A program made the translations under genes and the position numbers. From NCBI RefSeq assembly GCF_028769735.1, contig NC_088177.1:16060599-16124598 (forward strand): 64,000 nucleotides of DNA, written 5' to 3'. Positions 50,561-61,400 of the stretch are shown in pieces. This DNA is from Zonotrichia leucophrys gambelii. Lineage: Eukaryota; Chordata; Aves; Passeriformes; Passerellidae. Under the pieces are notes generated by a model. That model was not told the origin of the DNA and ran no database searches. It was given only the letters and a program-made list of their open reading frames with translations. Numbering within the stretch: position 1 is the first letter of the stretch; every line of letters begins with the position of its first letter.

Positions 50561-53189
50561 AAGAGAGTTGTAAAAAGCACACACTTAGCAAAACCACTGC
50601 ACTCCTCCTAACCTGGCTTCAGTGAGCCACGTTGTGCTGTAAATTCGCAGATATATTCTCTTTGTCTCTTGCTAACGAAGTTTCACTGCTGGTGGCCAGA
50701 TGGATGATGCCCAGAATTCATGAGATGTGGAGCCTGGCAGATTCCTGCACTGGAATCTGGGTACCTGACCATGTCAGTCTGCAGCCTTGCCAACAATCAG
50801 CTAAGCAGTTTGACAAAGTAAAGGCCAACACCAGATCACCAGAAGGTGACTGATCACAAACACCATGCATCATGTGCCAAGGTGAGGTGCTAAGACAGTA
50901 GAGGGAGGAATGGTCACAGCAGCTGAGAGTAAGGAGGAGCCTGTGAATGGGATTGTCTCTAGGACAAAAACAAACACTCGGCACTTTGTTTAACCAGATG
51001 AAAATGCCTCACCCTCTGCCTTCAGAACTGAGTAGTTAGATTAGACACTAGAAAACTGCATAGATTTTCTGATGGGATGCTACGCTGCAGCCTCTATCAT
51101 TTAGTTCTCAATTTCTTTCCAAGAGTTATGGGTCAATGGCTGGAGTCAAATATAACCACTTCCTCATGCTTATGGTAATTACTAACTCCCACTTCATCAC
51201 AGTGCCTTTTATCTGAAGTATCCCAAAGCATTTTACAAATTCAGCAACACATCAATGTTGGACCTGATCCAAAGCGCATTAGGGTTAATGAAGTTAATAT
51301 ACAATGTATTATATGTATGTAAACATTTCATAAATTGCTTGCAATAGCATAATTACAGTTGAGGCCATCCAAACAGCCTTAACTGCGCCCTATAGTGATG
51401 GAAACAATAAAAAAGAACAACTGGATGAGTCTTCCAGAGACAAGTTGCATTTTTTTTGCAGCTAATTCAAACTGAGACCATATTTGAATACTTAAATAAT
51501 AATTAATGCATACTATTGACAAAGGACTGGGTTTAGGTTATGTGTGCCACTTAGCTGAACATTCTCATTCTTGAGATTTTTACAGTTTAACTATCAGGCT
51601 GAATTTCCTAGATTGAATGCAATTTATCAGATAAACTTCGAAAGAAATTATTAGGGTAGAAGAGATGACAAATACTAGCTCAATTTTAACACCATATTTA
51701 TCTAACTAGTGATCAAAATGAGCCTAGGCACATCAGTGTGCCATCCTGACACCTTCCAGAACACTTGCTAAAGCATACTGCCCCAGGGAGTCTTTAAATT
51801 GCAGGTGTACTAGGAAAAATATCATCCTTTACTTCACACCTTTTTTAATGCTCTTTCCTTAAGTAGCCTCAAATGCCCACAGTTTGAAATAAGACACAAG
51901 CTGGATGGACACTTCATCCCACCTAGTGCAGCAACAGTGTTGGGAATATCACATTTTAAAACAAACACTCTGGGCTTCACACTAAAGCTTTTAAAGTGTT
52001 CAAGCCAGCAAACCTATGGATCCATTTCAGTCATCCTTACATCTTCACATACCCTAACAAAGATCCACATCGAAATACCTCACATCTACCCTACAGCTGG
52101 GCTGGTGTTTTAAATGTGGACACTGGTATTTTAAAGTTGCTGTAAATAGTAATTGCAATTTGAAGCTTGAATAGTTTGCAGCCCATCATTATGAGCAGTT
52201 ATCTGCTATTTGGAATTTGCCTCCCTGTCTCAGTGACATTGCTGGACTTCTGCGGTGTAAATGACCTACCAAATATTGTCCAGCCTGGACTTGTGTTTAC
52301 CTCAGCCCTAGAAGGAAGAGAAGATTGAGAAGAACTTAAAGAGCTGAGGGATAAATGACATTTAATAAACCAAAGCACTCCCTTAAGTCTGCTCTGGTAG
52401 ACAAAGGGACAGCACTTTAGAACACTGTGTTATGATCAGTACAGGAGTCATTCCCCGCACTCGCTATCTGCTCCTAAAGTGCTTCCACTAGAACAATACA
52501 ATTCCCATCCTTCTTCCCAGTAATTCACTCAGAGTGTGCCTCAATTCACATGGGAGGGATTACAGGGAAATTGCAGTGCTTGTGAGGTTGGGTTGGCAGC
52601 CTTGGACGCCAGTGCAGACAGGATTCAGCAGAGACTCTCAAAACAGGTATAAAACAATGCAAGCAGATGTCATTTCCTCTACAGAAAGAGCTCAGCTCGG
52701 GAAAAGCTTTCCTTCTGCCTTGGATCAGGCTCCCCAGGGACAGCACAGCTTTTCTGCCAACTGAAGCACAAACTGATGCTGTCTAACCCAGCGTGCTTTC
52801 TGTGATAACTAGACTTGGAGCATCTACACTCCACAGTGACAAGTGCCATCAGCAGCAGCAACCCTCAGCCTCTAGATGTCTGTTCTGAAGATACAGAACG
52901 CTACCTTTTTACAGAACAATATATTAAAACATTTTGTTTGTCTGGAAAACATCACAGCTCTTTAGTTTAGAATGGAAGATATTTTTGCAACAAAACTCTC
53001 TTCTGTGTCAAAGCAGAAAGTTTGTACAAAACCTTTTCTGTTCAGATTTGCATTGATTTAATAACTGTATGTTGTCCCATCACTTTCTAACCTTTTTAAA
53101 GTAACAACCTAGGCCTACTTAATAAAAACGATGAAAAATTAGCTTAACTTCAAATGCTGCAGATGTTTGTAAAAACTGTGAAGGTGAAA
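50561..53189. other. Intergenic, no gene recognised
   Basis: AT-rich sequence between two CR1 fragments. The block at about 51180-51300 may be a fossil repeat or a conserved non-coding element. Nothing else is recognisable. Confidence 0.65.
51200..51300. repeat. Possible ancient amniote repeat pieces
   Basis: ATCCCAAAGCATTTTACAAA (about 51220-51240) resembles the 'tctcaaagcgctttacaaa' motif of old amniote interspersed repeats. GGACCTGATCCAAAGCGCAT (51260 onward) resembles the GGCCTGATCCAAAGC end of a palindromic sauropsid MITE. Both matches are from memory and by eye. Confidence 0.35.
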
Positions 53190-53395
53190 GGGATAATAGA
53201 AGCCTTTTCACCATGAAGACAGAGAAGGGGTGCCCAGACAGGCTGTGCAGTTTCCACACTTGAAAGTTTTCAAGGTCTGCCTGGTTAATGCCCTGAGCAG
53301 CCTTGTTTCACATCTAACACTGCTTGGAGGAGGTTGGAGTAGGGGTCCCTTTGAACCTGAATTATCCCACGATCCTGTGGAAGTAATTGTCTGAC
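53190..53395 (+). mobile_element. Older CR1 LINE 3' fragment
   Basis: In the sense direction the segment follows the CR1 3' region: 'CCTTTTCACCATGAAGAC', 'GGTGCCCAGACAGGCTGTGC', 'GTTTTCAAGGTCTGCCTGG', 'CCCTGAGCAGCCTTGTTTCA', 'GGAGGAGGTTGGAGTAGGGG' and a final 'CCCACGATCCTGTGG' matching the terminal attctgtg-type repeat. It is more diverged than the copy at 50.1 kb and in the opposite orientation. Confidence 0.85.
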
Positions 53396-54215
53396 ATAAA
53401 TACAAGACAAAATAACTTCAAAGTTAGTATGGGATTATCAAAGTATTTGATAACAAGTACATTTGAGTTGGAAAAAATCTTCCTCTGCTTTTCAAGTGCA
53501 GAAGGCCAAAGACCTGACCAGTAAGAGCAAAAATAATGATACAAGCTAGCCTCTTACCATGGGATTATCTCAACTCAGATGTCTACAACATAATTAAAGA
53601 TCTTTATAATGGACACATTAATGAACTACACAATTCCTTTCTAAATCTAGAGACTTAACAGTTGTACAGCTTCTAGCAGATATAGGCACCATCAGCAAAC
53701 CAGATTTGAGTGAGTGGGGTGCTGAAGGGATCAGGTTTGGTGCAGTTAAATAACGAGGCACATATAGCTGGAAACACTTGTGAAAGTGCTGAGGGCACAA
53801 AGATTATTTCAGCAGTAAGATGAAAAAGTGAGTAGGTAAACTGGTGACAGTGCAGTGCCCTGATAAACTGGCAATAATCTGAGAATATGTTTAACACAAC
53901 CATATGGAAAAAAAATTACCCTGGATGGAACTGTGAAATGAGTTAGAGAGTGTTTAAGGATCACAGTTAAGTTGTTCAAGAGGAGCTCTTGACTGACATT
54001 AAATTAGTGGGGCTAAAGTCACCTTGAGTTGCACACCAAGGGAAATGTATTTCTAAATATTGCATTCCAATTTAGGAACCCCTACTTCAGGAATATGGAA
54101 ATAACAGTAAGTCATAAAAGTAAGTGACCAAAAAAAAAAAAGAAAAAAAAAGACTGTGTGATTTTAACTACATTGCCCAGTTATTTAATTAATTCGTGTA
54201 AATTTTAGTGGTAAC

Positions 54216-54239
54216 ATTTTAGAATTTTTATTCTAAAAT
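54216..54239. repeat. Perfect AT-rich hairpin
   Basis: ATTTTAGAAT (54216-54225) and ATTCTAAAAT (54230-54239) are perfect complements around a TTTT loop. Confidence 0.85.
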
Positions 54240-56019
54240 AAAAATTTACTGTTTACTGTCCATAAATGCCACAAATAAAGAGCTCTCAAAGCATACCACA
54301 GAGGAAGGGTCTTCCAGCCATGTAGACAAAGAAGTAACAGGAGGCAGTGACTGGCCTTACATCAGCTTCAATTCCCAGAAACCCCATTACAACAAAAACC
54401 TCCAAGTCCCTCGAACACTCTAAAACCAGACACATAAAACAGAGGCTGTCACTTTGCACTGATGCTCATTCAAAAATAATTTTGTAAGAGGCACCTGGTG
54501 CAATTCTGAATGCAGATACCACAGGTGTGCATGTTTAGAGCTCACCACAGTCGCACACCCACCATGCCAAGAACCAGCAACTCTCAAACATAAGGGATCC
54601 CTATTAGTAGTCTTCAACTGGCAGCCGAACTCTGCTTTACCTTCCTCTATTTGTGATTCTAAACATCTAAAATATTCAGAAGCTATAACCTCATTTGAAC
54701 ATTTCCACTCTTACTTCAATGGGGCTGTGACATACAGCACATAGGATATAAGTGTTAGGAGCAGGCATTTAATTGACTCTGCCAAAGGCAGGAAAAATTT
54801 GGATTGCCTTGAATAGCTGGCATTGTGAGTGTGCACAAACCTGAAAGAGCATAATTAAGATGAACATTGGCCTGTTAAGTCTTTTCTTAAATGGTGCTAG
54901 TCATGGAGGGGAAAAAAAGAACCGCAGAATAAAAAAGTGATTAGAAGCATTAAATCTGGTCACTTGGCTCAAATCCCACCCTGAGTCACAGTCTAGTAGG
55001 AAATACAGACACTTGATCTCTTCTTCCTCCCCTGTCCTTTCCTTTCCCAGTGAACTAAGTGTTATGCCACCCTCTGTCACCCTTCCTGTTGTGCCACTTT
55101 ACTGCAGACCTGCTTTTTCTACTCCGGTTATGTCACTATCTGCATTTTAGACCACATTATCATGACCACCCCAAAAATTTCTATTCAACAAGGGTGGGAT
55201 ACTTTGCATAAGCATTTTGAGCAGATGATTTTATAGCCACCTTCCTTGCTGCATTGCAGCTTCCCAAAGCTCAGGAACGTGTTTCCATTTTTCAACTAAT
55301 TAGAGCCATCAGATGTAAAAACCATCAGTTTTAGAAAGTGATCTGCAGACTATTTGGTGGAGTTTTTATTTTTTGGGTTGTTTGGGAGTGGTTATATTTT
55401 GGGGGGGGGTGTTGTTTTAAAATGGAGCTGTTTGTCAGTGCTCCCATGTAAACTTCTCAAAACCAAACCCCTCCTTTAAGATAAAAAGTGTTAACAATGC
55501 AGCCTAGCCAAGATTACAGCTCAAAATATCTATTCAGGTAATAAATTCACCTATTTAACTTTTTCCCAAACCCTCAAGCCTTCAGAGCATTGTTAATCCA
55601 AACTTTGTGGCGCATCCTTCCACTTTCAGTGGCACTAGAGACAAAAAAAATAGAAAAATTTAGAAAAAAATATAACATTGACGTACTGTCCTTGCTAAAT
55701 GGTCACAGAAATCTCCACAGAACATGGGGTGTGAGAAATGGGGATCTGGAGAAGCAATATGATATTTTAGCATTGCAGCTGAGTGAGAGCACTTCTTTGC
55801 CAACAGCTGGGTCAAAACAAGGAATTCCCACAAGGAATGGCGTGTCCTAAACCTTACAGTTCTGCCAATTTACACCAGGACCCAAATACAGAGCATTGCA
55901 GGGAAGAAGCCCTTCCTGGCCACACCACTTGACAGCTGCTTGCAAGGAGTACAAATGTCTCGTATTTGAGGCAGGTGGTGCCACTCCATCTTTGTGGGCA
56001 GCGGTGTGACCCGGCCATG

Positions 56020-56044
56020 CCCTCCCCGGCATGCCAGGGGAGGG
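56020..56044. repeat. GC-rich inverted repeat with palindromic core
   Basis: CCCTCCCC (56020-56027) and GGGGAGGG (56037-56044) flank GGCATGCC, itself a palindrome, plus one base. This is unusual in the surrounding AT-rich DNA. Confidence 0.85.
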
Positions 56045-58431
56045 AGATCCATCTCACCCTCTCCCAGGTGTCACTCAGGCTGAGCAGTTCAGCAGGTGTT
56101 TTTGCTCACATTAAAGGCTCGCAAATGGCGCTGCTAATTGAATTACAAATTAACTCATTATCGGATACAGTAAGTAATTTCTTTAAATTAAGTGGAGATT
56201 AAATAGAATAGCTGGGCAGAACAACTGAAGCAAAATGGTCCCACCCCCACCATCAACAGCTAAACCTGTCAAATTATTCTAATCTGACCAAAATTGATTT
56301 GGGATTATCAAGCACATCTGTCAAACTAGCATTAAAATACTTCAAAACTTGAGTGATTCCCCTAATACTAAAAGTTAGGTATTTGACACCTACAACCCTT
56401 GAGAATATCCCCATAAATAAGGAGTTATTTAGCTATGTTTCTTGAGAGAATGAGTTCAAACTTTCAGGTGCTTATGAAGGGCACACTTGATAGTTGCTTT
56501 AGCAGATTAAAAATCCCAATAAAAAACAGCCCCTATTATCCTTTGAAACTTTATTATTTCTGAAATAGTTATTAGTACTAGAGTAATACTCCCTGATAGC
56601 TAATAATTGCAGTGAGCTTTCCTCAGGTTGTACAAATACAGTCATGGTCACCAGTGACACTGCAGCTCTCAAGGTTATCCTTCAGAGCACGACACTGTGT
56701 CTGTGTGTAGAACAGAACAAGACAATAAAAGTACTGAAAAAATCCCAAACCCAATATTTTTTGGAACAGAACATTCAAATACAGCAATTTTTAAAATCTG
56801 TTTCTAAAGGAGGAAAAAATGGTCAAGCATTATAAATCATTATTATCAACTGTAACATCAAGGACACAGCCAATTTAGAAATAATCCATCAACTGATCAA
56901 GAATTTTCTTTCCCCTCCCCTATGTATAAGCAGTGCCACATGCAATCACCCAAAGCCTTACAAATAGCATTTCCACCTGCTGAAAAATAATCCATTAAAG
57001 TCTTTTCATGTGAGTCACAATGAAGTACAGCATGATAAACTGTATTTTAATTGGAGACTAGGAGAAGGAAATTAATTTCACCAATAACCCTCTGTGATAA
57101 GGAGACACAAGAGTAATTTGATGCCAGTTTGGTCTTCTACCTCGAACTTCCCAAGGAAAACTGGTATTCAAAACATCCTCATTTATAATTCCAAAAGGGA
57201 CTAGGTAGGGTGGGCCTGAGAACCATTTAACAAGCATGTAAAACATTAATTAACACTTCAAAATACCACCTATCCAGAAATGAACAATAGCCCAGAGGAC
57301 TGGGAGGAACAAAAGAGCAGTAAAAGGCAACAGCCCTGTCCAGAAGGGCTCAATTTTCTTTACAGTGACCAATATAGAGCTCACAAGAGAACAGACGCCA
57401 TCAAATACTACTGGGAAAAAAAAAAATCCAGAATGTTCCATGGCAAGTGCTGAGCACCCAAAGCGGTTATTTGGAGAAACTATAGCGAAAGGAAAGCAGG
57501 TCAGGATTCTGATAACCCCCAAAGTCTCATGCCAGGCTATGAAATAACTAACTCAAAAGGCAGAAGCTGCAAAAACACTTAAATCACATCTTAGATTAAA
57601 TAATCATCATGGCAGAACAAATGTGACTGAAGAGTTGTGGTGATAAATGATGACAAACTTTTTCCTTTCCCTTTTAATGCAAACTAAAATGGCATAGAAA
57701 CGTGAGGACTGTTTTGATGCAGCAACAACTTGGCAAGTCCTCTATGGCCTCTTTATCATTATGGAACTGGAAACATTTAAGGAAGACATTTGCCATCACT
57801 CTGACAAACCTGCTGATTCCCATCCCCACATCTAAATCATGGGTGTGCTACAATGCAGGAGTAGTAAGGATAAAGTAGATGAATTGGAGTCAAACAGGAG
57901 TCCTCCCTTCTGGAAAGGAATCAGGGAAGAAGGGGGTTAGAAGAGAGTAAAAAATGCTAACTGTAAGGCAATTAAAATTCTCTGTAAAACTATCTGTGGT
58001 ACCATATTAGAAAGCAGACCATTTCCACAGCAACTAGAAGAGGTACCATAAATTAACCAAATGACACACTAAAAAGCTTAGACTTAAAATCTGCTAATCC
58101 CCTTAGACTCAGCCTCTAACAATTTTGCAACAGGAACTGCAGCTCCTTTTGACAGAAACAGTAAATCATCCCCTCAAGCAGCATATCTTACTGCAAAATA
58201 GGTATGTAAGAAACTATATCTGTCCCAGTCGGTTCAGAGCAGTGTTTTAGAGCAGCTTATGATTATATTTTAGAAGAACTTTTTCCCCATTTAAAAATTA
58301 CACCAGTTTTAACATTAAATCCAGAGATAAATTGGGCACTTAGAGATATTAGAGGCTTTTTCAGTAGATGTTCTAGACATTTTGCTACCTTTCGTGTTAT
58401 TCTAGAGGCTAGTTAAGCTCATTGTTTGAAG

Positions 58432-58447
58432 TCCAAAAGCTTTTGGA
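58432..58447. repeat. 16-bp perfect palindrome
   Basis: TCCAAAAGCTTTTGGA is its own reverse complement, with no spacer. No function is known to me. Confidence 0.85.
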
Positions 58448-61400
58448 AATTGATGTCTAGGGCTAAGCTTAAATCTTTAAACACTTTTCAAAAGCAAGAC
58501 TCATTCAGAGAGCCAAACAGTCTTAGCAGTCAGCCTTTTCAACAGGGCCTATTTGCAAAGATGGATCTAAAATAGATTACTTTATCTGCCTGTTCCAAAG
58601 AAAGTCATTTTCGGAAAGAAATTCTCCAATACATCAGTCTGTTGTATTCACAGAAAGTAGCAGTTTCTAATTTGTCCTTCATACAGCTGCAAGTGCAGTG
58701 AAGATCTTAAATTCTTTATCTCAGTGGGGTGAAGGGCAAAGAAGGGAAATGCAGATGTAAAATACTGAACTCATTTATTTGGACAGTGGATGAAGCAACC
58801 GTGATACGTTTATTGATTTGCTGCTCCACTAATTAACATAGTGCTTTCAGTCTTCAAGCTTTCATCAAAACATTGAGCTGTTTAAGACAGTGTTTTCAAA
58901 GTCACTTCTCAGAGATGCCACCTTAAACCAGAGCAAAACCTCTGTAATTTCTGGTTTTAATTGGTAACGAACAGGCCAATTCTCTGAAGATTCCAATCCA
59001 TGTACTCTGACACGCAGGCTTGTGCACAACAATGTGAAAAGCAAGCCAAAACGAAATGTTGCATATTTGTTTCTAAGTAGCAAACACATTGCAGCAGGAT
59101 ACCAGTGTGGAAAACAATTCCCATTATAAACATGGAGACATCCGACCTGCATCCCTCACCAAACATCTCCCTCTCCCTCTAGGATGCATGACTAGCAAGT
59201 TAACAAATACTTCCTCAGCAAGTATAAGAGAGGAAGCAAAAAACGGGGTCCCAGAAATTAAAAACATATTTCCATTAAATTCTACCATGCTTAACAAGGC
59301 AGCAGCTCATTAATTTCCTGAGATCTGCTCACTCATAGCCACAACAAACAACTACAGCTTGAACAGCAGGAATGGAGAGACAATGTTCTTCATGGTATTT
59401 TCATGTCTCCTGGCATCAAGGAGATGTTTATTAACACAAGCTTTTTTTTTTTAATGACCTTTACACAAGCAGCATCTCAGAAGACAGAAGAGGAGTTATT
59501 AGGGTCTTTATGAGTCTGAAGTCCAGCTTGTTTTCTTAACTCCTGACTTTTCTCAGCAATTACTTAGAAAATTCTCTTTCATTCAGAATATCAGCACACA
59601 TCCCTGACCTTTGTTCCTTGCTACATACAGATAATTAACCCACCAAAACAGTACTTTCACACCATGAAAGAAGGAAACAAGACCACTGCCTGGGAATTAA
59701 TCTACTCCCTGGATGGTAGAACACACAGGCTCAGTTAACAGCCCCAAAAAGGCTTCTAATAATATTGTCTCATTGGCAGCATTAAGTCATGATGGAGGTC
59801 TTGCCCTCACAAACACATCTACCGAAACAAGGCTCAGGGCCCTTGCAAAACGTGGAGGGTGAGAACAAAGGCAAGGAGCTTGTTTTTCCCTTCCCCCTGT
59901 TTCAAGGAAAGAAAGGGGCAACAAGGGTAATAAATCCACAAGGCTCTGAAGAATGTTGAAATGCCTGTGAAATGGTGTGAAGTCCAGGGATTTCCAAATT
60001 TGACACCTGCTTAAAGGATGTGTATCACTGCTCTTAAACAAACAGCCCTGGCACGGGCCCTCAGCTCACTGCTGGATGCAGGGGTGGTCCCCATGTGGAG
60101 AACTCTTCCTCTGGTTTCTGTCTCTTCTTTCTTATTTTTGCCACTGTTTCTAGCAACTGGGAGAGCTAGAGGACCTGGACATAGAGAGATACTTAAACAC
60201 TTCAGTGGATACCCACCCAGTACTGCTGTTTGGGTACAAAACTGAGGAGCAAACCCATTCACCCTGGGCTACATGACAATTTGCTTCAAAAGACACTGCA
60301 GAAAATAATTAGGAGCCATATGTTTAGGGGTACATATTTTAAATTCCAGGTAAGCATCTTCCACAGAAATGCGGAACTGCTATTCATGCCCAATACAGTT
60401 TAAATCAACTATATAAGTTTGGTTTTTTTCTCCCCGCGCCGAATTCTAATCATATTTTCCTTATATTAACAGCAAAATGAAAGCCTTTCCTTGTGTGCCA
60501 AGAAGCCCATTTGCAACTAATTAATTCTCAGGGTTTTTATGCTGGTCTTTCTACTTACAGTTTTACAGTTCAAAAGAATAAAATGCAATCTCTTTGATTA
60601 AAACAATATGCAGAGCCTTTTCACTGAAAATGATGTTGTGACAAGATGGACTATGAGGGTGTTTAATAAAGTTGCAACCTCAGGTAGCATGAATATTATA
60701 AGAAGTGTATCAATATTATACAAAGAACATGCAGAAAAAGGCATGTGGGAGAAAAAAAATCACAGGGATAAAACAAAATAGTTGTGGCCACACATTGGGA
60801 TTCTACAAAAATCTCAAATACAGCAATCACATGGGAACTGGTCAACAAAATGATCACCTCTTCCATTTATGTGTAACTACACTGTAATCAAAAAGAAAAT
60901 CTTGCAAATCTTATTTGGAAAGAACTAAAGGAATTTCTTTCTCCCTCATCCTGCTGGATATTTCCAAGGAATGGATGGGGGAGGAAGATGCAACTGCTCT
61001 TATAACCATCAAGATTTCTTAATAGATCAGCAGCGACAAGTGGATTTCTCCTCTGTCCATTTCACTTTGCAAACAGCAGAGTCCAAAACGGCACAAAAAA
61101 AAAAAATTAATCTCCAGACACTTGAGCATTACACAGCCTGGTCCAGCCTCTGAATGCTCTGCTTTAGGAAGAGATGTCTGCAAGCAGCAGCTTCAGTGTG
61201 ACACAAGTGAAGATCTTGGTGGCTGCAGAGGAGCAGTGTCTCGGTGCTAGCTCAGGAACCAAAGCTTTGCTTGGTCTACCAAGGCTTTAGTAAACACACA
61301 TGTGAATTTAGACCCTGGGACAAACTGATTGTGACCCATCTCCACTTTGGATCAACTTTATCCACAAAGTAGCCAACTGTGTCCAAAAGGCCGCTCACCA

